7,011 bases of DNA from Spirochaetaceae bacterium (GTDB lineage Bacteria > Spirochaetota > Spirochaetia > Treponematales > Breznakiellaceae). Below, in pieces: positions 1-6,506 of this stretch. The notes beneath the pieces were generated by a model. That model was not told where the DNA came from and did not search any database. It saw only the letters and a program-made list of their open reading frames with translations. The DNA lies in NCBI GenBank assembly GCA_031255115.1, contig JAIRTD010000066.1, positions 1 to 7,011 of the forward strand. Direction: 5' to 3'. Made by a program: the position numbers and the translations under genes. Position 1 is the stretch's first letter. Each line of letters begins with the position of its first letter.

Positions 1-2
1 GA

Positions 3-140
3 GTTACTCTGTGCCCAGGAAAGGCGGGTCTGGCCCTGCGGGGCGTTGCTCTGTCCCTCTCAGGAGTTGGTGCTGGCACTGGGTGTTGTGCTGTCCCCGG
101 AGAGGCTGTTCTGGCTCCGGGATGTTGCTCTGTTCCCAGG
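3..140 (+). repeat. Degenerate tandem array of a CTCTGTCCCC-type element
   Basis: Four good units lie at 3-19, 45-64, 85-100 and 124-140, each resembling GTTGCTCTGTCCCCAGG, and their starts are spaced 42, 40 and 39 nt apart. Weaker half-units between them (near 28, 65 and 107) give an underlying period of about 20 nt. The same element recurs inside and after the operon. An open frame crosses the array, but its Cys/Trp/Gly-rich translation simply reflects the repeat, so I do not call a gene. The array ends about 45 nt before the predicted promoter. Its function is unknown; it could be a decayed REP-like or minisatellite sequence. Confidence 0.75.
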
Positions 141-183
141 AAAACACGCTTTTGGTCAAATTTTCGAACTTTTCCGGGATAAG

Positions 184-212
184 TTGTAATTTTTTTGCGG
201 ATATTGTATAGT
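184..212 (+). promoter_or_regulatory. Predicted sigma70-type promoter of the operon
   Basis: A -35-like TTGTAA at 184-189 and a -10-like TATAGT at 207-212 are separated by exactly 17 nt in an AT-rich stretch that contrasts with the surrounding GC-rich DNA. Transcription would start near 219, leaving a leader of roughly 40 nt before the first gene. No other convincing promoter is seen before the later genes, so this may drive the whole operon. This is a consensus match only. Confidence 0.5.
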
Positions 213-246
213 AAGTCCTGGAAAAATTCTGAATTATCCGTACGGC

Positions 247-252
247 AAGGAG
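247..252 (+). promoter_or_regulatory. Ribosome binding site deciding the first gene's start
   Basis: AAGGAG lies 5 nt before the ATG at 258. An upstream in-frame ATG at 195 falls inside the predicted promoter, between its -35 and -10 boxes, and has no such site, so the start at 258 is preferred. Confidence 0.75.
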
Positions 253-257
253 CAGCC

Positions 258-737
258 ATGCGCAGAGAGGAAAAGGAAGTTACCGAATTCGAAAAAAAGA
301 TCGCCATCATCGACGCTTGCAAGGTAATGCGTCTGGGGATCTACGACGGACAGATTCCCTATGTGGTGCCGGTAAATTTCGGGTACAGCGTTAAAGGCGA
401 AGAGCTGACCCTGTATTTTCACAGCGCCAAAGAGGGCAGAAAGATAGACGCCCTCAACACCTTTCCTCTGGTCTGTTTTGAGATGGACTGTGAACATGAA
501 CTCATCGAAGGCAAGCTGGCCTGCAATTACAGTTACGCCTTTGCCAGTATCATCGGGACCGGTACGGTATGGTTTTTGGAAAGCCCGGCCGAAAAGGTAG
601 AGGCGCTCCAGTTCATCATGGAACACCAGACCGGAAAAAAAATATCCTTCCATTTTGAAGAAGTGATGCTCACCAGAACCGCGGTGTGCAAGCTGGTGGT
701 TAACGAGTATACCGCCAAACGGCACGAAGTTTCCTGA
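258..737 (+). CDS. PNPOx-like FMN-binding split-barrel protein (NimA-like)
   Basis: A 159-residue protein of the pyridoxamine 5'-phosphate oxidase-like flavin-binding family that includes the nitroimidazole-resistance NimA group. Supporting features are the early PYVVPVNFGY strand (residues 34-43), FHSAKEGRK (54-62), a FEMD strand end (74-77) and SIIGTG (97-102). These are the usual landmarks of this small family, whose members bind FMN or a related flavin as dimers in the cytoplasm. The length is normal. The start at 258 is set by an AAGGAG site 5 nt upstream. It is the first gene of the operon and stops 3 nt before ubiD. Its substrate is unknown. An accessory flavin or quinone redox role beside the prenyl-FMN genes is possible, but that rests on position only. 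A true pyridoxamine phosphate oxidase is unlikely, given the short length and Nim-like motifs. Confidence 0.85.
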   Translation: MRREEKEVTEFEKKIAIIDACKVMRLGIYDGQIPYVVPVNFGYSVKGEELTLYFHSAKEGRKIDALNTFPLVCFEMDCEHELIEGKLACNYSYAFASIIGTGTVWFLESPAEKVEALQFIMEHQTGKKISFHFEEVMLTRTAVCKLVVNEYTAKRHEVS

Positions 738-740
738 TTT

Positions 741-2195
741 ATGGCGTTTAGCGGTCTCCAGGATTTTATCGCCTGCCTCGAAAGATCAGGCGAACTCAAG
801 CGTATCACATGCGAAGTTGATCCTGAGCTTGAAATCACCGAAATAGCCTCCAGGATCATGAAAGATAGCGGGCCCGCCCTGTTTTTTGAAAAGGTGAAAG
901 GTTCAGACTATCCCCTGGTCATCAATACCCTGGGGAGTGAAAAACGCATGGCCCTGGCCCTGAACGCCGAAAGCCTCGATGCCAAGGCAAAGGAAATCGA
1001 AGATCTCCTGCGTTGGATTTTTGCCCAGGCGGGAGATATAAAGCTCCTCAAAACCCTGCCTGAAGCTCTGGCCAAGCTCCCCCTTGCCATGAGTCTTATT
1101 CCCAAAAAAGTCGGCCGTCCTCCCTGCCAGGAAATCATTGACGATGAATCGGGCTTTGACAGCCTTCCCGCGCTCAAATGCTGGCCTCATGACGGCGGCC
1201 GCTTTCTTACCCTGCCTCTGGTATGCACTGAAGATACGGAAAGCGGCGCAAAAAACATGGGCATGTACCGTATGCAGATCTACGACAACAGGACCGCCGG
1301 CATGCACTGGCATCTCCACAAGGATGGAGCGCGCTTTTTTGAAAAATACAAAGAGAAGGGAACAAGGATGCCCATTGCCGTTGCTCTGGGCTGTGACCCT
1401 GCGGTAAGCTATGCTTCCACCGCCCCCCTTCCCGAAGGAATCTGGGAACTCATCTTCGCGGGCTTTCTCAGGTGAAAAAGCGCCGAAATGTGTACAGCAA
1501 CCCTGAGCGGCATTGCCATTCCTGCCGATGCCGAGTTCATACTCGAAGGCTACGTTGACCCTGCAGAACTGCGCAGGGAAGGCCCCTTTGGCGACCACAC
1601 GGGGTTTTATTCCCTGGAGGATGACTATCCGGTGTTTCATCTTCAGAGAATCACCAGGCGCAAAAAACCGGTTTATCCTGCTACCATCGTGGGCATACCT
1701 CCCAAGGAGGACTGCTGGATGGCAAAAGCAACTGAACGGCTTTTTCTACCCCTGCTCAAAATGCTCTGTCCCGAAATCGTCGACCTTTCCATGCCCCTTG
1801 AAGGTGTCTTTCATAACTGCGTCATAGTCTCTATCAATAAACGCTATCCCGGCCAGGCCCGCAAGGTGATGAATTTTCTCTGGGGCATGGGGCAGATGAT
1901 GTATGTAAAGTTCATCATCGTTGTTGACGCTGAAGTTGACCCCAAAAATCCTTCTGAAGTCGCCTGGAGGGCCTTCAACAATGTAGATGGAAGGAGAGAC
2001 CTCGTGCTTTCGGACGGCCCTCTGGACGCCCTGGATCATTCCTCTCCCCTGCCCCGCTATGGCGCGCGCATGGGTATTGACGCCACAGCCAAGGGCCCTG
2101 ACGAGGGCCATACCCGGCCCTGGCCTGAACCCCTTGCAATGGACCCGGCCGTCATCGAGTGTGTAAACCGCCGCTGGAAGGAATATGGCTTTTGA
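741..2195 (+). pseudogene. ubiD: UbiD-family decarboxylase (MqnL-like), split by an in-frame TGA
   Basis: Read through the stop, this frame gives a full-length UbiD of 484 codons (E. coli UbiD is about 497 residues). UbiD enzymes use prenylated FMN to remove a carboxylate from an aromatic ring, here probably after prenylation in quinone synthesis. The first part (residues 1-244) holds the cofactor and metal region, NMGMYRMQ (Asn172, Arg177) and MHWHLHKDGA (His189). The second part holds LEGYV (Glu269), EGPFGDHTG (280-288) and IPPKED (near 323), where the catalytic acid is expected. The TGA at 1473-1475 is codon 245, directly after FAGFLR, where the family has glycine; one base change from GGA would create it. 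The frame is the same on both sides and alignment to the family is continuous. The first ATG after the stop (1488) has no ribosome binding site, and reinitiation would divide the active site between two chains. It starts 3 nt after the previous gene with no strong site of its own, suggesting translational coupling. A sequencing error, a recent nonsense mutation or readthrough could each explain it. Confidence 0.85.
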
Positions 2196-3201
2196 GGAAG
2201 CCCCGGAACAGTCCGCTCCGCTGGCGCAGACTGATGCTTCCCGGGAGCCGCCCCCCGCTTGCCCCGCGCGGACTCCCTCTTCTGCAAAAACTTCCGTTTC
2301 CCGCGCGCGAATCGGGATATGGGGCGCCCTTGCCGGGCTGGGCCGGCTTAGCCAGCGGTTGAGACTGATACTCGACGCGCTTATCTTCAGGCATACTCTT
2401 TTTTCCCTGCCCTTTGCGGCTATGGCCATACTTCTTGAATCAGCGGGACGTCCGCCGTTCTCCAAGGTACTGCTCATACTCATAGCCGCCGCAGCGGGAA
2501 GAAACGCCGCCAATGCCCTCAACAGAGTTATCGACGCCGGAATAGACGCAAAAAACCCCCGTACCAGGGAACGGCACATACCGAAGGGCCTGCTCTCCAA
2601 AAAAACCCTGTTCTGTACCGCCCTTGTACTTATCATCGTTCTTGTTATCGCCGCCTTCCTCCTTAATCCCCTGTGCGTACTGCTTCTCCCCCTGGCAGGC
2701 TTTCTCATAGGAGGCTATTCCTACAGCAAACGCTTTACCTGGCTCTGCCATTATTGGCTGGGAACCGCCTGCGCCTGCTCGGTGATGGGTTCCTTTATCG
2801 GCCTATCAGGACATTTTGCCCTGCGCTACTTTGTGCTTTCAGGCGCCCACGCCCTCTGGGTTGCTGGTTTTGACATACTCTATGCCCTGCCTGATATTGA
2901 ATTTGACCGCCGGGAAGGACTTTACTCTGTCCCCAGTCGCTTCGGCGCCCCTCTGGCCCGGGTTTTCGCCAGTGGTTCCCACCTGGGAACCATTGCCGGC
3001 CTCTTTCTCGTTCCCTTTTTCTGGAAACTCAGCGTATATTACTGGCCCGCGGCAGCCTGCGCGGCTCTCCTCCTCGTTATCGAGCATCTCATTGCCCTGG
3101 GCAAAACCGAACGGCACATACGCCTGGCAAGCTATTCGATAAATGAACTCGTTCCCCTCATCCTCCTTGCCGGAACCGCCGCGGGTATTTATAGTAGGTA
3201 A
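2185..3201 (+). CDS. ubiA: UbiA-family prenyltransferase (MqnP-like)
   Basis: An integral membrane prenyltransferase that joins a polyprenyl diphosphate to an aromatic acid. The first Asp-rich motif is NRVIDAGID (Asn113, Asp117, Asp121) followed by NPRTRERHIPKG. YSYSKRFT lies near 178-185, and the second motif, DILYALPDIEFDRREG, covers 230-245 and runs into LYSVPSRFG. The EFDRREGL-SVP-RFG form is typical of the subgroup linked to futalosine-route menaquinone synthesis rather than E. coli UbiA. Several hydrophobic helices follow from about residue 70. The ATG at 2185 overlaps the ubiD end by 11 nt and has GGAAGGA just 2 nt upstream. This gives an unusual N-terminal extension of about 60 residues rich in Pro, Ala and Ser. 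Family members normally begin near the segment at residue 58, where an in-frame TTG at 2359 could be an alternative start. A copy-like stretch of the CTCTGTCCCC element lies at 2920-2936, in a conserved motif. Confidence 0.88.
   Translation: MAFEEAPEQSAPLAQTDASREPPPACPARTPSSAKTSVSRARIGIWGALAGLGRLSQRLRLILDALIFRHTLFSLPFAAMAILLESAGRPPFSKVLLILIAAAAGRNAANALNRVIDAGIDAKNPRTRERHIPKGLLSKKTLFCTALVLIIVLVIAAFLLNPLCVLLLPLAGFLIGGYSYSKRFTWLCHYWLGTACACSVMGSFIGLSGHFALRYFVLSGAHALWVAGFDILYALPDIEFDRREGLYSVPSRFGAPLARVFASGSHLGTIAGLFLVPFFWKLSVYYWPAAACAALLLVIEHLIALGKTERHIRLASYSINELVPLILLAGTAAGIYSR
2920..2936 (+). repeat. CTCTGTCCCC element copy inside ubiA
   Basis: CTTTACTCTGTCCCCAG reads Leu-Tyr-Ser-Val-Pro-Ser in frame. 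It shares 15 nt with the ATPase copy at 4910. Because this protein motif is conserved in the family, the stretch is probably native to the gene rather than inserted. Confidence 0.5.
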
Positions 3202-3203
3202 TT

Positions 3204-3794
3204 ATGGGAACCTATCTTATCTCCATTACCGGGGCAAGCGGAGCGATATACGGCTTACGGACCATACAGGCCCTTATCAAAGGGGGACACGAAGTCCATG
3301 CCATAGTATCACCCTGGGGAGAGCGGGTCGTACACGAAGAAACAGGACAGCCCTTTTTTGCCTGGATTGAAGCGCTGGGCCTTTCCGGGGACAGAGTATA
3401 TAACCCCCAGGACCTGGCCGCGCTTCCTTCGAGCGGATCTTTTGCCCTTGACGGCACGGTGATAGTCCCCTGTTCCATGAGTTCCATAGGCGCTGTGGCT
3501 TCAGGCGTTTCGGGCAACCTCATACACCGCTCCGCCCTGGTCAGCCTTAAAGAAGGCCGGCCCCTGATTCTGGTTCCCCGGGAGACACCTCTGTCCCTCA
3601 TTGATCTCCGTAACCTTACAAGCCTCGCCGAGGCAGGCGCAACCATACTGCCCGCTGCCCCGGCCTTTTACCAGAAACCGCAGAGCATAGACGATCTGGT
3701 TGATTTTATCGCCGGCAAAATCCTCAGCCGCCTTGGTCTGGAACACCGGCTCTTCGAACCCTGGGGATCTTCTCCAAAAGGGTCTCAGCAGTAA
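3204..3794 (+). CDS. ubiX: UbiX-type flavin prenyltransferase (MqnM-like)
   Basis: A 196-residue flavoprotein that transfers a dimethylallyl group to reduced FMN, producing the prenyl-FMN cofactor needed by UbiD. Family landmarks are all present: the phosphate-binding GASG (residues 10-13), VPCSM (88-92), LKEGRPLILVPRETPLS (Lys116, Arg126, Glu127), the PAFYQKP segment with Tyr156, SIDDLVDF (161-168) and a C-terminal Trp187. The length is normal and nothing is missing. The start lies 2 nt after the ubiA stop, with a weak AGTAGG site overlapping that stop, so translation is probably coupled. Its intact state contrasts with the broken ubiD two genes upstream, though UbiX could serve other UbiD-type enzymes in the cell. 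A flavin-dependent Cys decarboxylase is excluded by the PRETPLS motif and the neighbours. Confidence 0.93.
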   Translation: MGTYLISITGASGAIYGLRTIQALIKGGHEVHAIVSPWGERVVHEETGQPFFAWIEALGLSGDRVYNPQDLAALPSSGSFALDGTVIVPCSMSSIGAVASGVSGNLIHRSALVSLKEGRPLILVPRETPLSLIDLRNLTSLAEAGATILPAAPAFYQKPQSIDDLVDFIAGKILSRLGLEHRLFEPWGSSPKGSQQ

Positions 3795-3862
3795 TAGTAA
3801 GCGCTTTGCGGTACTTATCCGTTTGGACAGGGCGGCTCACACCGTTTTTTATAGAGGTTAAA

Positions 3863-4810
3863 ATGAAAGTAACACAGCGACTGGTTTTTTTACTTCTCCT
3901 CGCCTTCTCCACGGCTGGTGGGGGCGCTTCCCTCCTTGCCGCGCCGCTCAGGGTGGGGATTTTTCTTGACATCGACTCCATGCCCCTCCTTGTCGCCCGG
4001 GATGAAGGCTTCTTTACCAGGGAAGGCGTTGTTGTGGAACTGGTAATTTTCCAGAATCCCCAGGAACGGGACGCGGCCCTCCAGGCAGGAAGGCTTGACG
4101 GCGCTGTGTCTGATCTCCTTGCCGCGGCCTTTTTTGCCGCTGCGGGCTTTGACTATAAGATTACCAGCCTTACCGACGGCCGCTACGGCATAGTTGGTTC
4201 GCCCCTTTCAGAGAACCGGAGCCTTGCGGGACTCAGGGGAAGACGCATCGCCCTTTCAACCAATACGATCATTCAATATACGGTTGATACGCTTTTTGAA
4301 GAAGCGGGAATTCCGCGCGGTTCATACGAAGCGATCTCGACGCCCCGTATGCCCCTACGCCTGGAACTTGTACTCTCAGGCCAGGTTGATGCCGCCGGGC
4401 TTCCAGACCCCTTGCTCAGTGCCGCTGTTGCCAGAGGCGCACCGCTCCTCGCCCAGATTGATACCTCGGACGCGCCGCCAGTGGATCCCGGCGTCATACT
4501 TTTTTCAAAACAAATTCTTGATACCCGGCTTGAAGAAGTACGCCGCTTTTACCGGGCTTTCTACCGGGCAGCGCTGAAAATAAACGCCGCCCAGGAAAGC
4601 TATAGGGAGTACCTTGTTGAAAAGATGAATTTTCCCGGCGAACTTAAAGAAAGCTACCGTTTTATCAGCTACCGGCGGCCTTCCCTCCCTGACCCATCCC
4701 AGCTTGAAAGAGTTTTTGCCTGGCTCACAGAAAGAAAACTCCTTGCCGTACGTCTCAGGGCGGCGGAACTCCTTGACAGCCGCCCGGTAAACGGCCTCGG
4801 CATTGAGTAG
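3863..4810 (+). CDS. ABC importer substrate-binding protein, NMT1/SsuA-like
   Basis: A 315-residue exported binding protein. The N-terminus has a basic start (MKVTQR), a Leu-rich core (7-14) and a small-residue stretch ending near SLLAAP (23-28), fitting signal peptidase I cleavage around residue 26-27. There is no lipobox cysteine, so it is probably soluble in the periplasm. The mature part starts PLRVGIF and continues with SMPLLVARDEGFFTREGV (39-56) and RLDGAVSDLL (77-86), the usual opening of the NMT1/THI5 and SsuA-like binding proteins for thiamine precursors, sulfonates or similar small organic compounds. Start choice: AGAGGT at 3853-3858 lies 4 nt before this ATG, and the signal peptide begins here; an upstream TTG at 3806 would spoil it. 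A 68-nt gap separates it from ubiX. The ligand cannot be read from the sequence; a menaquinone-precursor aromatic acid is a guess from context. Confidence 0.87.
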   Translation: MKVTQRLVFLLLLAFSTAGGGASLLAAPLRVGIFLDIDSMPLLVARDEGFFTREGVVVELVIFQNPQERDAALQAGRLDGAVSDLLAAAFFAAAGFDYKITSLTDGRYGIVGSPLSENRSLAGLRGRRIALSTNTIIQYTVDTLFEEAGIPRGSYEAISTPRMPLRLELVLSGQVDAAGLPDPLLSAAVARGAPLLAQIDTSDAPPVDPGVILFSKQILDTRLEEVRRFYRAFYRAALKINAAQESYREYLVEKMNFPGELKESYRFISYRRPSLPDPSQLERVFAWLTERKLLAVRLRAAELLDSRPVNGLGIE

Positions 4811-4816
4811 CGGTTT

Positions 4817-5599
4817 ATGGTAGAACTCAGCGAACTGGCCATTGACTACCTCCTCCCCCGCAGGCTTTCTGTATCTGACCCCTCCGGACCTTGCTCTGTC
4901 CCTCCCAGGCTTTACTCTGTCCCCGCGCTTGCCCCGTTTACCGCCCGCTTTGAACGGGGAAAAATTTCTACTGTTATAGGCCCCTCAGGCTGCGGCAAGA
5001 CCAGCCTCATCCACGCCATAGCGGGACTTCTTAAGCCAAGTTCCGGCAGGATCTGCATAGACGGCAAAGCCCAGCAGGGCATACGGAAAAATACCGGGGT
5101 GATCTTCCAGCATTTCGGCCTCCTCCCCTGGAAAACCGTTGAAGCCAACGTAGAACTTCCCCTTAAAATCATGAAAGCAAAAAAAAATGAACGCAGAGAA
5201 CGCTCTAAAAAGCTCCTTGGCGAATTCGGCCTTGAGGAATTCCGCCGCCTCTACCCCCACAAACTCTCAGGCGGTATGAAACAGCGCCTCGCCATAGCCC
5301 GCGCCTTGATTTCGGAGCCTGATCTCCTCCTCATGGATGAACCCTTTTCCAGCCTTGACGCCCTCAGCCGCGAAGAAGCCCAGGACTTTCTCCTTTCGAT
5401 AAAGGAAAGCCACAGGCTGACCATCATACTCATCACTCATTCTATTGAAGAAGCGGTTTACCTCTCCGATACGGTCTATGTAATCACCGGAAAAAATCCC
5501 GGAAAACTCACCGCGCGTATTGACCTGCCCCGTACCGGGAGGGACGACAGCCGCTTCCCCGAACTCGCGGGCAAACTACGGAATTTTTTTGGGGCTTGA
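4817..5599 (+). CDS. ABC importer ATPase, SsuB/TauB-like, with a repeat-derived loop
   Basis: A 260-residue ATP-binding subunit that powers the adjacent permease on the cytoplasmic face. Walker A GPSGCGKT is at residues 55-62, the Q-loop at Gln98 (FQHFGLLPW, typical of the nitrate/sulfonate/taurine group), the signature LSGGM at 150-154, Walker B LLLMDEP at 170-176, the D-loop SSLD at 178-181 and the switch His208. All catalytic residues are present. The gene starts 6 nt after the binding-protein stop, with no strong ribosome binding site. Oddity: Walker A lies about 15-20 residues further from the N-terminus than usual. The excess is the Pro/Ser-rich stretch at about 21-36 (DPSGPCSVPPRLYSVP), encoded by two adjacent copies of the CTCTGTCCC element. 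It falls between the first strands of the nucleotide-binding fold, where loop length varies, so activity may be kept. Confidence 0.93.
   Translation: MVELSELAIDYLLPRRLSVSDPSGPCSVPPRLYSVPALAPFTARFERGKISTVIGPSGCGKTSLIHAIAGLLKPSSGRICIDGKAQQGIRKNTGVIFQHFGLLPWKTVEANVELPLKIMKAKKNERRERSKKLLGEFGLEEFRRLYPHKLSGGMKQRLAIARALISEPDLLLMDEPFSSLDALSREEAQDFLLSIKESHRLTIILITHSIEEAVYLSDTVYVITGKNPGKLTARIDLPRTGRDDSRFPELAGKLRNFFGA
4890..4927 (+). repeat. Two adjacent CTCTGTCCC element copies inside the ATPase gene
   Basis: Copies start at 4890 (CTTGCTCTGTCCCTCCCAGG) and 4910 (CTTTACTCTGTCCCCGCG), exactly 20 nt apart, the same half-period as the array at 3-140. A weaker unit may precede them at about 4864-4886. They are read in frame as CSVPP and YSVPA, and account for the extra N-terminal loop of the protein. 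Confidence 0.7.
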
Positions 5600-5601
5600 T
5601 T

Positions 5602-6354
5602 ATGGAAAAGAAAAAACAAAGCTCTGTCCCCGGTACGGTTTTGGCCCTTCTTGCCTTTATCCTCCTCTGGGCCCTTCTCGCGGCGCTCCTGAAAAGGCCC
5701 TTTCTTCCTGGTCCGCTTAAAACCTTTACGGCCCTGCACAGCCTCTGGGAACGCGGAGCGCTTGTTCCGCATCTTTTTGCAAGCCTTTCCCGCGTATTAT
5801 GGGCCCTTGTGGTCAGCGTCTTACCCGCCAGCCTCCTCGGTCTGGCCGCAGGCCGTTCTCCCCGGATGGACAGCGTCATATCCCCGGTAATGTACCTACT
5901 CCACCCCCTCCCCAAAGCGGCGTTTCTTCCGGTGATCATGCTCATACTGGGGCTCGGAGAGGCGTCAAAGATATTTCTTCTTGGCTTTATCATTTTCAGC
6001 CAGATACTGGTATCAGCCCGGGACGCCTCGCGTCAGGTTCCCTCCGAACTTACCGCCTCGGTACGATCCCTGGGAGCAGGCCGTATGGCCCGGTTCCGCC
6101 ATGTAATACTCCCCGCCTGCCTCCCCGCCCTCTTTACCGGCCTCAGAGTAAGCCTTGGAACTGCGTCAGCAGTACTTTTTCTCGCTGAAACCTTTGCTAC
6201 AGACACAGGCCTCGGCTACCTCATTACCGATGCCTGGGCGCGAGTCGCTTATACTGAACTGTACGCCGCCATCACCGCGTTAAGCCTTATGGGCCTCTCC
6301 CTCTTTGCCCTGGCCGACCTGGCAGAAAGGCTCTGCTGCCCCTGGAAAGAATGA
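5602..6354 (+). CDS. ABC importer permease, SsuC/TauC-like
   Basis: A 250-residue inner-membrane subunit of the binding-protein-dependent permease family. Hydrophobic helices can be seen at about residues 11-31, 62-83, 92-100 and 107-138, with more after 176 and near 222-240. The coupling loop toward the ATPase lies at about 149-175 (ELTASVRSLGAG, then FRHVILPACLPALFTGLR), which fits the SsuC-like EAA region well. The ATG at 5602 is 2 nt after the ATPase stop; an in-frame TTG at 5596 is less likely. The cytoplasmic N-terminus EKKKQSSVPGT includes a copy of the CTCTGTCCCC element, directly before the first helix. It completes a normal three-gene importer with the binding protein and ATPase. 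Its final bases overlap the ATG at 6351 of a tiny open frame. Confidence 0.92.
   Translation: MEKKKQSSVPGTVLALLAFILLWALLAALLKRPFLPGPLKTFTALHSLWERGALVPHLFASLSRVLWALVVSVLPASLLGLAAGRSPRMDSVISPVMYLLHPLPKAAFLPVIMLILGLGEASKIFLLGFIIFSQILVSARDASRQVPSELTASVRSLGAGRMARFRHVILPACLPALFTGLRVSLGTASAVLFLAETFATDTGLGYLITDAWARVAYTELYAAITALSLMGLSLFALADLAERLCCPWKE
5621..5633 (+). repeat. CTCTGTCCCC element copy at the permease 5' end
   Basis: GCTCTGTCCCCGG lies 19 nt after the start codon of the permease and is read Ser-Val-Pro-Gly in the short cytoplasmic N-terminus, in the same reading phase as the ATPase copies. Confidence 0.6.
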
Positions 6355-6419
6355 CGGTTGAGAAGGTTCCTGTGGGAGGTAAAAAACAGACAGAGGAAAA
6401 CAGACTGGGGACAGAGTAA
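6351..6419 (+). other. Possible 22-codon remnant ORF closed by the repeat
   Basis: An ATG at 6351 overlaps the permease stop as ATGA, the classic coupling arrangement, and opens a frame of 22 codons (start MTVEKVPVGG). Its TAA stop at 6417-6419 is part of the reverse-oriented repeat copy at 6405-6420. It has no recognisable domain. It could be the start of a lost downstream gene cut off by the repeat, or chance. Confidence 0.25.
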
Positions 6420-6420
6420 C
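6405..6420 (-). repeat. Reverse-oriented CTCTGTCCCC element copy
   Basis: CTGGGGACAGAGTAAC is the exact reverse complement of GTTACTCTGTCCCCAG, the consensus of the left-hand array. It lies 51 nt after the permease stop. Confidence 0.7.
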
Positions 6421-6506
6421 TTATTTCAGAACAGACAAAGATCGTTATCTGTTAATAAGTTGTGGATAACTCTTTCGGGTACTGGGTATACCCGGAGGAT
6501 AGTGTA
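6421..6506. other. Spacer between the two reverse repeats, with small hairpin and DnaA-box-like site
   Basis: This convergent intergenic stretch holds CGGGTA (6476-6481) facing TACCCG (6489-6494) with a 7-nt loop. There is no T-run after it, so termination is doubtful. A TGTGGATAA at 6461-6469 is the complement of the DnaA-box consensus TTATCCACA; a single 9-mer match may be chance. I see no supported gene here. Confidence 0.35.

Noticed and set aside
11..211. 66-codon open frame at the left end
   Set aside because: Its composition is an artefact of the tandem repeat, it has no ribosome binding site, and it runs over the predicted promoter.
195..257. Longer start for the PNPOx-like gene
   Set aside because: The ATG at 195 lies inside the predicted promoter and lacks a binding site; AAGGAG fits the ATG at 258.
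1473..1520. Selenocysteine at the ubiD TGA
   Set aside because: The family has glycine here, not cysteine, and the following bases form no convincing SECIS hairpin, only a 4-bp GCCG/CGGC pairing.
1763..1772. GCTCTGTCCC in ubiD as an element copy
   Set aside because: The match stops at the 10-mer, is in another phase, and lies in a family-conserved region (CPEIVD) with no extra residues.
3589..3599. CTCTGTCCCTC in ubiX as another element copy
   Set aside because: It encodes the family-conserved PLS motif in a different phase and has no flanking match, so chance is more likely.
3823..3852. Second promoter before the binding-protein gene
   Set aside because: TTGGAC and TTTTAT with an 18-nt spacer would put the transcript start inside the ribosome binding site.
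6476..6494. Rho-independent terminator for the operon
   Set aside because: The stem is only 6 bp and no T-run follows on the plus strand.
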